A DNA stretch of 64,000 bases, from contig OY757019.1 in NCBI GenBank assembly GCA_963580285.1, positions 67,509,076 through 67,573,075 of the forward strand. The letters run 5' to 3'. Positions 29,422 to 39,299 of the stretch are shown here, piece by piece (the stretch's first letter is position 1; each line of letters begins with the position of its first letter). A program made the position numbers and the translations under genes. This stretch comes from Lucinisca nassula. Its lineage: Eukaryota > Mollusca > Bivalvia > Lucinida > Lucinidae. The notes under the pieces were generated by a model. That model had not been told where the DNA came from and searched no databases. It saw only the letters and a list, made by a program, of their open reading frames with translations.

Positions 29422-31381
29422 AACAAGAGGGCCCAGAGCCTGGTTCGCTCACCTGATCCAATGTATAACAAGTGGGCCCCGGGCAGGGTCAATTTTGGCC
29501 CCAGGGCTATAATTTGAACAATCTTGGTAGAGGTCCACAAGATGAAGCTTCATATCGAATATGAAAGACCTGGGCTTTCTGGTTTCAGAGAAGAAGATTT
29601 TAAAGGTTTACCCGGCATATAGAAGTCTATGTAAAACAAGATTTTCCCTATATAAGTCTATGTTAAACCAAAGGGCCCCGGAGCAGGGGCATTTTTGGCC
29701 CCAGGGCTATAATTTGAACAATCTTGGTAGAGGTCCACTAGCTGAAGCTTCATAACAAATATCAAAGACCTAAGCCTTGTGTTTCAGAGAAGATGATTTT
29801 TAAAGATTTTCCCTATATAAGTCTATGTAAAACCAAAGGGCCACATGGCGGAGGCATTTTTGGTCTCAGGGCTATAATTTGAACAATCTTTATAGAGGTC
29901 CACTAGCTGAAGCTTCATAACAAATATCGAAGACCTAAGCCTTGTGGTTTCAAAGAAGAAGATTTTTCAAGATTTTCCCTATATACGTCTGTGTAAAACC
30001 AAAGGGCCCCGGAGCGGGGCATTTTTGGCCCCAGGGCTATAATTTGAACAATCTTGGTAGAGGTCCACAAGATGAAGCTTCATACCAAATATCAAAGACC
30101 TGGGCCTTGCAGTTTCAGAGAAGAAGATTTTTCAAGATTTTCCCTATATAAGCCTATGTAAAACAAAAGGGCCCTGGTGTGGGGGCATTTTTGGCCCCAG
30201 CACTATAATTTGAACAATCTTGGTAGGGGTCCACTAGATGAAGCTTCATACCAAATATCAAAGACCTGGGCCTTGCGGTTTCAGAGAAGAAGATTTTTCA
30301 AGATTTTCCCTATATAAGCCCATGAAAACTAAAGGGCCCCCGTGTGGGGGGCATTTTTAGCTCCAGCACTATAATTTGAACAATCTTGGTAGGGGTCCAC
30401 TAGATGAAGCTTCATACAAAATATCAAAGACCTGGGCCTTGCGGTTTCAGAGAAGAAGATTTTTAAAGATTTTCCTTATATAAGCCTATGTAAAACAAAA
30501 GGGCCCTGGTGCGGAGGCATTTTTGGCCCCAGCACTATAATTTGAACAATCTTGGTAGGGGTCCACTAGATGAAGCTTCATACCAAATATCAAAGACCTG
30601 GGCCTTGTGGTTTCAGAGAAGATTTTTCAAGGTTTTCCCTATATAAGCACATGTAAAACCAAAGGGCCCCCGTGCGGGGGCATTTTTAGATCCAGCACTA
30701 TAATTTGAACAATCTTGGTAGGGGTCCACTAGATGAAGCTTCATACCAAATATCAAAGACCTGGGCCTTGCGGTTTCAGAGAAGAAGATTTTTCAAGATT
30801 TTCCCTATATAAGCCCATGTAAAACCAAAGGGCCCCCGTGCGGGGGCATTTTTAGCTCCAGCACTATAATTTGAACAATCTTGGTAGGGGTCCACTAGAT
30901 GAAGCGTCATACCAAATATCAATGACCTGGGCCTTGCGGTTTCAGAGAAAAAGATTTTTAAAGGTTTTCCCTATATAAGCCCATGTAAAACCAAAGGGCC
31001 CCCGTGCAGGGGCATTTTTTTGCCCCAGCACTATAATTTGAACAATCTTGGTAGGGGTCCACTAGATGAAGCTTCATACCAAATATCAAAGACCTGGGCC
31101 TTGCGGTTTCAGAGAAGAAGATTTTTTAAGTTTGCGGGGAAAAAAATCTATTTTTGGCTACTGTGACCTATATGTGCAACGGACCGGAACCATTTGAACA
31201 ACTTTGAAAGGGGACCACCTAAGGATCATTCCTGTGAAGTTTGGTCAAAATACGATCAGTGGTTTAGGAGGAGATGTCGTTTGAAGAAAAGTTTACGGAC
31301 GCACGCACGGACGCACGACGGACGACGGACAAAAAGTGATCCCAAAAGCTCACCTTGTCACTACGTGACAGGTGAGCTAAA
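29422..31381 (+). mobile_element. HINE-like element, family 4, complete, inside RT
   Basis: It runs from AACAAGAGGGCCC to GAGCTAAA. The 5' GCTCACCTG (29,447-29,455) is mirrored by CAGGTGAGC (31,369-31,377). The core holds about ten units of about 165 bp (CCCCAGGGCTATAATTTGAA, CAATCTTGGTAG...GGTCCACTAGATGAAGCTTC). It is followed by one unit of another core type, a GGACGCACG microsatellite and a 3' hairpin (31,347-31,378, TTGTCACTACGTGACA at its tip). Excising exactly this stretch rejoins the RT frame, although its length is not a multiple of three. Confidence 0.85.
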
Positions 31382-31790
31382 AATAAAGGCCAAAACTGTT
31401 TGTTATTCAAAAAAGACCTCAAAAGGGCTTTCAGACAAATCCCTCTCTGTCCAAGTTGCTACAATTTAGTTGCTTTCTCCTGAAAAAAAAAACACATATT
31501 CTTTGATACTATGTTTACGATGGGGTTAACAAGTGCTAGTTTTATTTGTCAGCACATTACTAATGCCATTGTTTTTATTATGTTCAAGATTGGCATTTTG
31601 GTCTTGAATTATCTTGATGACTTTGCATCGGCTGAAACACATGAGAAAGCTGAATTTGCATACTTGACCTTTAGGAAACATATTAGAAAAATGTGGCATA
31701 GAAGAGTCCAAGGGAAAAGCTTGCCCACCATCCATAAAAATGACGTTTGTCGGTGTTCTATTCAACACCGAAACGTTAACTATGGAAACT
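31382..31790 (+). pseudogene. RT palm with YLDD, tyrosine-recombinase retrotransposon
   Basis: It encodes KKDLKRAFRQIPLCPSCYNL (motif A region), MFTMGLTSASFICQHITNA (motif B) and ILVLNYLDDFASAE (motif C with the catalytic YLDD). A TGA stands where Trp is expected near 31,484, inside an extended A run. A frameshift lies between about 31,690 and 31,740, before a GVLFNTETLTME-type end. The segment is flanked by a HINE-like element on the left and a microsatellite MITE on the right. Confidence 0.88.
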
Positions 31791-31954
31791 AGAGCTGTCA
31801 GTGAAACTGACTAGGGCCCCGGCAGCGCTATCAGAGGAGTAGGAAAATGTTGATAAAAAATCTGTGGACGGACAGACGGACAGACAGACAGACAGACGGA
31901 TGGACAGAGTGATTACTATAGGGCACCCACACTTTCAGTGCGGGGCCCTAATTT
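31791..31954 (+). mobile_element. Short hairpin/microsatellite MITE, copy 2, inside pol
   Basis: Same element as 19,648-19,797: stem-loop GTCAGTGAAACTGAC, TAGGGCCCCG, (GACA/GACG)n and CGGGGCCCTA. It interrupts the retrotransposon frame, which resumes at 31,955, so the insertion is later than the retrotransposon. Copy 2 has about 18 extra bases before the microsatellite. Confidence 0.85.
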
Positions 31955-32720
31955 ACGCCAGAGAGATTGTTAGAGATCAAATCATTGATTTCCTGTTGGT
32001 TAGAAAAATCAAATGCTACTCTAAAAGAAACACAATCTTTATTAGGAAAATTAAACTTTATTGCAGCCTGTGTTAGATCTAGCAGAATCTTTATTTCTAG
32101 AATGTTACAGTGGCTGAAGCTCTTATATAAAGAGGATGACAAACATCATCATATACTAGATTATGTTAAAAAAGACCTTTTATGGTGGAACAACTTTTTT
32201 CCTCTATACAATGGGGTATCCATAATGATTATGGAAGAATGGTCAGATCCTGATGAAGTTTTTTCATCAGACTCCAGTTTGGTAGGTTGTGGTGGGTTTT
32301 GGCAAGGAAGTTACTTTCATGCTGAGTTTCCTGCTGCAATTTTGGACAAACATTACAGTATAAACATATTAGAGATAATGTCTATACTCATTTGCATTAA
32401 GTTATGGAGAAAGGCATTTAAAGGAAAAAGAATAAGATATTCTGTGATAATATGTCAGTTTGCTGTGTTATTAACACAGGTAAAACTAAATGTGAATTTT
32501 TACAGAATTGCTTGAGAGAATTAGCCTTTCTTACAGCTATTTCTGAATGCGAAGTTAGAGCAGTGCGTTTGGACAGCCAGGCCAACAGAATCTCAGATCA
32601 TCTCAGTAGATGGAGCATAGCTGACTTTCATAAAAGTCAATTATTTCAGCTGACTAGCAACTATTCTTTACTAGAATATACAGTCACACCTGAATTATTT
32701 CAATTTATCAATAATTGGTA
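31955..32720 (+). pseudogene. RNase H domain of tyrosine-recombinase retrotransposon
   Basis: It encodes PERLLEIKSLISCWL, ETQSLLGKLNFIAACV, a FSSDSSLVGCGGFWQG block (first RNase H acidic residue) and NILEIMSILICIKLW. A one-base frameshift near 32,440 follows, then CEFLQNCLRELAFL and LDSQANRISDHLSRW. This is the DIRS/Ngaro RNase H and its conserved end. It would remove RNA from the replication intermediate. Only the frameshift disrupts it. Confidence 0.85.
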
Positions 32721-32739
32721 ATAATTAAATTTATTTCAG

Positions 32740-33257
32740 AAAAACAGCTTGATAAACTGAAAACAGATTTGAAGATCACAAGAAGACATGCTTATGCTGA
32801 TGGCACTCATAAAAACTTAAAAATTCAATGGGAGACCTTTTTAATGTTTTGCCTCTATTTTGGATTAACCTAACCTATCTTCCAGTGTCCACGAATACAT
32901 TAAGTTTATATGCCCAATTTTTGAGCAGATCCTTCGTTGCTCCTCAATCTATTAGAAATTATTTAAGTGGTGTTAGAACCTTGCATCACCTATTAGGCCA
33001 TTCCACCGAATATATCAACGACTTTTTAATAAACCTTAGTGTCAGAAGTATTGAACGTTTACATCATCATCAGGTTAAGCAAGCTGCACCAATAACTCTT
33101 AAAATTTATAAGAATTAACAAGAACTAAACAGGGATAAGAAAAGGGACATTGTATTCTGGTGTTTATTTCTTTTTGCCTTTTTCTTATTTGCAAGAAAAT
33201 CTAATTTAGTCCCTACTTCTGTAAAAGACATTAAAAGTGGCAAATTCCTAATATATA
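32740..33257 (+). pseudogene. Tyrosine recombinase, N-terminal (core-binding) half
   Basis: The first frame encodes a helical segment around RRHAYADGTHKNLKIQWETF. A five-base duplication (AACCT repeated near 32,869) shifts the frame. Then PVSTNTLSLYAQFLSRSF, QSIRNYLSGVRTLHHLLGHS and RSIERLHHHQVKQAAPIT follow, and after a further shift KRDIVFWCLFLFAFFLFARK. This is the SAM-like core-binding domain of retrotransposon tyrosine recombinases. The catalytic half is 3.7 kb away because of the insertion at 33,258-37,008. Confidence 0.8.
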
Positions 33258-33384
33258 TGTAAATAGGCTTAGCCTAAGAGCGAGCACAGCATAGCATACA
33301 CGAGTCTATGCAACTAAATAATTCCACGAAACTGATGCTGTAATAACAAAGCATAGTAGCTCATAAACAGTGATAAGGATAAAA

Positions 33385-33540
33385 ACTTTATTTAACTTAA
33401 CATATCTGAAAGATATCTGATTCTGATATCTTTCAGAAACAAGTAACATCAACTGCATGACATAGCTGGGGATCGAGGCCTACAACCTCATCCCAAAGCG
33501 GACACTCCACCACTGAGCCATCAAAGCTGGTAACACCACA
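33385..33540 (-). mobile_element. tRNA-derived SINE relic
   Basis: On the minus strand the right end reads GATGGCTCAGTGGTGGAGTG with B box-like GGTTGTAGGCCTCGATCCCC further in. The left end has AGTTAAATAAAG, as in the SINE at 42,690-42,955. It is strongly diverged. Confidence 0.6.
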
Positions 33541-33574
33541 GTTACATCAGAACTAGAATATGGTAGTTTTTTTT

Positions 33575-33795
33575 TTGTTAAGGTTTTACGGCCCTTTCAA
33601 GATTATTTAACTTATATCGAGTCGATCGTTAATCAGATTTGGGCGAAAACCGGGGTACCTGGAGAAAAACCACCCGACCTTCCGTTGCAGAACTTGGCAT
33701 CTTACATGTAACCCAAGCGAGGCTCAAACCACAGCGTTGAGACACCTAATGATCAAGAGTCAGTGCTCTTAACCACTAGGCGATGGAGGCCCGTA
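33575..33795 (-). mobile_element. tRNA-derived SINE, second family
   Basis: The minus-strand head reads CCTCCATCGCCTAGTGGTTA and GTGGTTTGAGCCTCG (A and B box-like). The body holds CGGAAGGTCGGGTGGTTTTT, CCCCGGTTTTCGCCC and CTTGAAAGGGCCGTAAAACC. A partial relative, lacking most of the head, is at 42,345-42,510. Confidence 0.75.
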
Positions 33796-34094
33796 AAGAA
33801 TATGGTAGGAGACGTTGTCTTTGAATTTTTGGCTTTCTGACATTTTTAATTCTGATTTACGTTCAGTCTGCTGTGGTAACCAAAAAAGTATGGAATATTT
33901 TGGATCAGGGCACTGATTCTAAGCCGTTACAGGCTAGAAAGAGGTAAATGCATCTCCTGTATATTCCCACAAATGGTTTGTTTTCAAATGTATTTTCTGG
34001 AGAAAAAAATAACAACAACAACAAACAAACAAATAAAGAACATATATTAGATACTGGGATGCAGAAAAAAATGTGCTGATTTTTAGTTTTCCTT
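33796..34094. other. No gene recognised
   Basis: Spacer between a SINE and the LINE relic; contains AAC/AAAC runs at about 34,010-34,035. Confidence 0.5.
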
Positions 34095-35880
34095 TGTTTT
34101 GGAAGACACAAATCTCCTAGTCTCCTCAATAAAGTTTTCCACTGCAATAATGTGCCAACAAGAGACTCTACATGGCTTTCATAGACCAGGAGAAGGCATT
34201 AAATCAAGTACCCTGGAAGATTATCTGGTTGGCAGTGCAAACTCGGAGTGGACAACTGGATTTTGCAACCGGTCGAGGGGGTGTACATGTATGCTAATAT
34301 GGGGAACCGTGTCCGTGTTCATCAAGGCTCTGTTCTCAGCCCACTGCTTTTCATCAGTGTGCTTGAAAAACAGAAATGAAGGCAATGACACACAAGTTCC
34401 ACTCTGGAGTCCCCTGGGAGGACCTGTATGCTGATGACCTTGTCAACATAGCTGAATCGCTTGAGGAAAGTGCCAGGAGGCGCTTCACTTGGAAAGAAGC
34501 AATGGAGGAGAAAGGGCTGAGAGATAATGTCGGAAAAAATGAAAATCATGGTCTATGGTACTGGCCTAGACCCCCTGCATCTGTGGTACTGGCATAGTCC
34601 CACTGCAGAGGCCAGGTGAGTTCCCATGTGTTGTATGTCACACTTGAGTGGGCAATACATTTCGCAATGGCTGCATGTTCTGGGAGCACGAGAAATTCAG
34701 TGGGCTAATGCGCTTGACAGAGAACCCTGATTATCGGTGTTCACAGTGCCAAAGAACTACACGCCCCTTAGACGGCAGACCCAGGGGGGGGGGGGGGGTA
34801 CTATGAACATTGCCTGCTACATAGGCTGGGACTATTTTTTTCGGTGGGTGGGGGTCACAATTGTATATTTTAGCATTTTTTGTTGTGTGGGGTTTTTGGG
34901 GGTAGGAAGAACCTGGTATTTTTATGGGTCTGGCCATTTAGCAGATATTTTTTTTGTATGGGGACTATCAAATATCTTTGGTATATTTGGCTTTAAATGC
35001 TTAATGCGTGTTGTTGACACATTATATCACCCATCTCTGAAGCTGATTTATTATGTTTTTGTTTGCCTTGCTGCACAAAAATTCAGTTGCATTATAGCTA
35101 TTACAGAGCTATACTGTTAGGAACTGTTTTAAGCTCTTTTTTTACTAAATACAATCATTATAGGCAAAAATTAGTGAAAACACGTTTTCTCCACAGAAGA
35201 CAAGTCTATACCTGTATAGTTTGGGAATATTTTTTCGGTATGCAGAATATTTGCAGAATATTTTTAGGTCTGATACCGTATAGGGAAGTCCAAGGTGGAC
35301 CTGGCAAGCTAGAGGTGAGGTAGTTTCCTTTTGCTACCTAGGAGACATACTCTCAACAACGGATGGCTGTGATCTTTCGACCACATCACGTGAAACAGCC
35401 TGGAAGAAAATCAAGGAACGGCTACCAGTTCTCTCTTCCCATCACGTCTCGTTCAAGACACGTTGCCGTGTGTAAAGCTCTTGTGTGAGTGAGGTGTTCC
35501 ATGCTAGTGACACTTGGCCATTGATAAAGCCAAACCTCCAGCGTCTCTGCAGCGGAATGACATGTCAATGATCAGACAGATCTGCAATGTCCATTGAGGA
35601 CCTGACCTTATCGTGAATGAGAGAAGGCTCCGCTGGTATGGACATGTGAAACACTCCAACAGTGCATTCGAGGCTGGCTGTGACATACAGGTAGATGAAA
35701 AGCAAGGGCCTTGGGGGCCCTAAGACGATATTGAAGCAGCTGACGGAGAGATTGCAGAGAGTGGAAGCTTATCTCATAGACAAACCTGTAGATCTGGTGT
35801 GAAATCTACCATGCGTGCATCAAGCCAGTTACCTGGAAAAGGGCTCATTTATGTGGGTGTTGCCCCTGTACCCGCATGTT
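34095..35880 (+). pseudogene. Non-LTR (LINE) reverse transcriptase relic, 3' half
   Basis: Scattered in three frames are a FIDQEKAL block (motif A-like), a VHQGSVLSPLLF-like block at about 34,316, WEDLYADDLVNIAESLEE (YADD catalytic box, about 34,418-34,470), a Cys/His stretch, QGGPGKLEV and YLGD, and a long C-terminal part with RLRWYGHVKHSNSAF and TWKQLTE-like remains up to about 35,880. Many frameshifts and stops are present. A 500-bp stretch (34,783-35,280) with no RT similarity separates two halves that would otherwise be continuous. The family within non-LTR elements is not assigned. Confidence 0.75.
34783..35280. other. Unclassified insertion within the LINE relic
   Basis: It begins with a run of about 12 G and is rich in TTTTT and GGTATTTTT-like words. 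RT-related sequence stops just before it and resumes at GGAAGTCCAAGGTGG. No terminal repeats or target duplication were recognised. Confidence 0.55.
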
Positions 35881-36009
35881 AATAAAAATCCAGTTTAGTA
35901 GTGCTGTTTGCCTGGGGATTCATGCTTCTCCTTTAAAGACCAATCTCGGTTTTTATCTTTTAACTATACTAACACTGTACAAACTCATCTTTCCCTTTAT
36001 TTCAGCTAA

Positions 36010-36045
36010 CACCCTTCGATAGATAGGATAGGATAGAATAAGATT

Positions 36046-36080
<35 letters not shown>

Positions 36081-36440
36081 TAGATAGACAGACAGCCGGC
36101 CTCCGCCCATCGGGGCTTGAAGAAAAAGATGGGCTGCATGATGCTTCCATGCAGAGCTGAAACCGACCCGCACACGAGTACTGGTGGTAAACCGCTTAGG
36201 GGATCTACATGCAAGCCTGCCCAGGCAAAGCGGTGCGAGTCGGCCTGTGCATGCTTATAAACCCTATTAGTTTCATTGGGCGGCAGGGCTTGAGAAGTCA
36301 TTTCATCTCAATGTCGGGTAAAAGTCCCACAAAATTGGAAACAACATCTCCAAAAATGACCTTTACAGTGTTGATGGGGACGTAAACCCTCAAGTCAAAC
36401 AAAACAGACAGATAGATAGATGGATAGATAGATAGATCAG
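36010..36440. repeat. GATA/GACA microsatellites and a SINE-like 3' domain
   Basis: (GACA)n with GATA (36,035-36,096) and (GATA)n (36,410-36,436) flank a stretch. Its part CATCTCAATGTCGGGTAAAA GTCCCACAAAATT (36,305-36,400) recurs at 55,258-55,330. It looks like the 3' domain of a SINE-type repeat. Confidence 0.65.
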
Positions 36441-36960
36441 CATTATTGTGGGTATTATCTATCTATGGTCATACACTGACTTGGTCACATTTAGTCATTT
36501 TATTACCTATGATGTTGTAAGCTCTATTCTATTCTGTTCAGATACTTCTGTAAGTACATTTTGCTAGCTGCTTGTTTTAGGTACACCTCATTATGTACAG
36601 TATTTTATAGTACAATAAAAGTACTTTCAATGTGGCGGTGCCCAGCTGGATCAAACATTCAAAGGTCGGAGAAATAATGAAAAATAAGCACTTCGGGATT
36701 TTTGTTGTTTTTGCAAGTCCGTTCTGTTTATTAGGTCCGTTTCTGTTCATTTGTTGTCATACGCTAGACTTGTCTTCGGTAAAACTCTGAACATCATCCG
36801 AATGTTCTGAAAACACGGTATACCAGACGGTCAGCCTCGTTTTCGCCCCATTAAACAACTTCCGGAAGACAGATGGAAGAAAAATGGTCAGATCGATCTA
36901 AGCTTTAAAGTATGTAGGGCTGTATGTTAATTTTCTTGGTCAGATTCTCTACCGTAGAGC
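36441..36960. other. No gene recognised
   Basis: AT-rich sequence ending at the hairpin of the composite insertion. No similarity noted. Confidence 0.5.
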
Positions 36961-37004
36961 TCACTTCGTTCGCGATGCGCTTCGCGCATCGCGAGCTGTG
37001 CTCG

Positions 37005-37472
37005 CTATTAAGAAAGGATGTCATTTTGAAAAAAAGAATTTTGATTATCTCCATGGCTTGGTCTAAAACTAATCAGTTTGGACAAAAGGTTTTGAAAATT
37101 CCCTTACTGCCTATATTAAGCTCAGTTTTATGCCCAGTAACAGCCTATTTAAATATGTGCAAATCAGTAAAGGCAGATGAAGATGCTCCCTTGTTTAGTC
37201 TCCCTAAAGGAAAATATGTTACATATTTGGCGTTTCAAACTGAATTGCGATATTTGATAGACAAAATTGGTCTAAATCCAGCTGAATTTTCTACTCATAG
37301 TTTTAGGCGTGGTGGTACTACCTTTGCATTTCAATCTGAAGTACCCACAGTTTTAATCAAAGCACACGGTGACTGGAAAAGTGATTGTTATCAAAAATAT
37401 ATAGCCTTTTCAATGGAAGATATGATTTTAATTGCTGCTCATATGAGACAAAACATCTTATCTGGCCTGTAG
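37005..37472 (+). pseudogene. Tyrosine recombinase, catalytic half
   Basis: The open frame encodes LILISM-type strands around RILIISMAWSKTNQFGQKVL, then PVTAYLNMCKSV, PLFSLPKGK, and the catalytic region FSTHSFRRGGTTFAFQ (H-x-x-R), KAHGDWKSD (H/W box) and YQKYI (candidate nucleophile Tyr), ending in a stop after ILSGL. These are the conserved R-H-R-H/W-Y elements of tyrosine recombinases, here of retrotransposon type. Codons before about 37,008 (from 36,924) belong to the inserted element. The segment itself has no stop, so it decayed little before being split. Confidence 0.9.
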
Positions 37473-37984
37473 GATGTTTATTTTGCTTTTCAAGTGACAT
37501 TTTCATCATTTTCAGTCATGCGGCTGAATAAAGCTGCAGAGAATTCAGTCATAGCTCAATACGGTTATGAGGCTTTCTTAATGCTGAAAGTGTTTTGGGA
37601 TTGTTACTTTTAGAGTAAAGTTTACATTGCATTGTGTGTAAGTTTCATATATATATATATGTTATGTACCGGCACTGTTATCACTATGGCATTTAATTGT
37701 CTCATATAGCAGTTTCAATATTTTCAGGGATCGGCAACTGAACCATGTTGCAGGCTTTTCAGTCATTAGCCTAGTGGGTTGTGGGCCTTTCTATCTGAAA
37801 ATGTTTTGGAATAGTTTATCCATTTAATCACTTCAGAAACAATGTACAGGTGATGACCGTTTTTTGCCTTAAAATCTACCAGTTGTCAGTTTTATGGAAA
37901 TCTGATGTCATGAAATGCAGGTTTTTAACTGTAAAATATGTGAATTACAAGTTCTTTTAAATGTACATATTAATATCCATTGCA
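37473..37984 (+). other. Retrotransposon spacer with weak internal repeats
   Basis: Non-coding. GAATTCAGTCATAGCTCAAT ACGGTTATGAGG (37,540-37,572) resembles TTCAGTCATTAGCCTAGTGG (about 37,759), and further weak copies lie at about 39,175-39,235, 40,710 and 40,880. A TATATATA run is at 37,650-37,660. Confidence 0.5.
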
Positions 37985-39155
37985 TATATATATATATATT
38001 ATTAATTTCATGTTTTTGCTGACTGGATTTGTTTCGTGCGAAATTTATGATAAACGCGATGATTTTGATTTTGAGATTGTAAATTTTCCTTTTTTGGATG
38101 GTGATGTTCCTCGTGCGCCATCCTATGGCGTTTATATTTCGCAATTAATTCGATTTGCTAGAGTGTGTAGTCATGTAACTAACTTCAACACTCATAATAA
38201 ATTATTAACGGCTAAACTCCTTAATCAGGGTTATCGGTACCATAAACTCCGCAAAGTCTTTTCAAAATTTTATAGACGCCATTCTGATTTAATTTCAAAA
38301 TTCAATATTGGACTTAAATCTCTTCTGCAACAAGGTCTATTGGAACCCGAATTTTATGGTGACTTAGTATATAAATTCAGAAAAATATATAACCGCAATG
38401 ACTTCTGCACCCAATTTCGTAAAATCAGTCTTCGATATAAAAAGATTGGGTACAACATGGATATTATACGACAGACTGCATGCATGGTAGTTAACCCAAT
38501 CATGGTTGGCAACTTTGCTTCCCTCTTTAATTGCACCCCGGTGGGTCAGGCCTCAGATTCTATGACGGCTCCAACGTAAAGGCTTATTGAAAATTAGAGA
38601 GATAATGTTGGTTGGTGCCTGATGCTCTGTCTCTGGTCGGGCACATCGGAGTCTAACTGTTGGTTTTCTTTTGCTCCAGCATTTCAGTGGTTTCTTGCTG
38701 TCGAGTCCTCACCGTTGTCTCACCTCTGTGGTTCTTTGATTTTTGTGTTCACGGAGATGTTGCACTGATGAGTTAGGAGGCCTTCATGCGGACTGAACAA
38801 ATTATTTGTCTAAATCGCGACGGAAGTAAGGGCGAGGATTGTGGCCACGTAAAATCGATTTGACCCCCCCAGTGGAAATCTTCCACTGACCGTTCCAAGG
38901 CGGCTCTTCTGTGGCGATTTATTTATGTTGTTGTTTGTTACTTACTGTGTGTATCACTTGTGACTTTTGGTTTTGGATGGCCATATGGCCATTTTGTGGG
39001 AAAGTAACTGTCCTTATGGCCTTCCTTTGTTTAGTTTCCATTATGGTCTGGTCGCTTAATGTTTGTATTTCTTTCCCTTTGGTGTCTTTTATGGGTGGAG
39101 TAAGTTAATTGTATCAATTCCTGATCTTTGTTTTACTTCTACTTTTTATATTGCA
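37985..39155 (+). mobile_element. 5'-truncated retroelement inserted between recombinase and hydrolase
   Basis: It contains an RT-like C-terminal ORF (38,030-38,578) and a long 3' region ending CAATTCCTGATCTTTGTTTT ACTTCTACTTT. 3'-region copies occur at 43,378-43,803 (plus), 23,047-23,337 (minus) and 59,485-59,742 (minus), and tail stubs at 16.2 and 17.2 kb. Varied left ends with a shared right end fit target-primed insertion. It lies within the Ngaro-type element, so it is the younger of the two. Confidence 0.75.
38030..38578 (+). pseudogene. C-terminal part of an RT-like protein
   Basis: About 180 open codons start inside a conserved IYDKRDDFDFEIVNFPFLDG block and continue with SYGVYISQLIRFARVCSHV, GYRYHKLRKVFSKFYRRH, GLLEPEFYGDLVYKF and an end VGNFASLFNCTPVG. 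I recognise this as a C-terminal module common in reverse transcriptase-like ORFs of corals and molluscs, but I cannot assign the retroelement clade. The N-terminal RT motifs are missing. There is no in-frame stop, so the copy is relatively young. Confidence 0.7.
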
Positions 39156-39299
39156 CTATAGCAGCAATGGCTCTACTCAGTCATTGAGCTATCAGTTCAA
39201 TTTGGCGGCATTGGCTCTACACAGTCATTGAGCTAATAATTTTATTCTTAGGGTAAGTTATCTAAAATTATTTGATTAACTTAGCGCTTTCACTGCTTT

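Larger units (their letters stand above)
33258..37008 (+). mobile_element. Composite hairpin-ended insertion splitting the recombinase
   Basis: Near the left end GCGAGCACAGC (33,280-33,290) follows a short palindrome AGGCTTAGCCT. Its exact reverse complement GCTGTGCTCGC is at 36,995-37,005, directly after a perfect 10-bp-stem hairpin (36,971-36,993, CGCGATGCGC / GCGCATCGCG). These are the same kinds of ends as in the HINE-like elements, but there is no tandem-repeat core. The inside is a collage of two SINE relics, a decayed LINE, microsatellites and unclassified DNA. Boundaries are approximate by a few bases. Confidence 0.65.

Noticed and set aside
36924..37004. N-terminal part of the recombinase ORF before RKDV
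   Set aside because: It lies in the hairpin end of the composite insertion, not in the recombinase.
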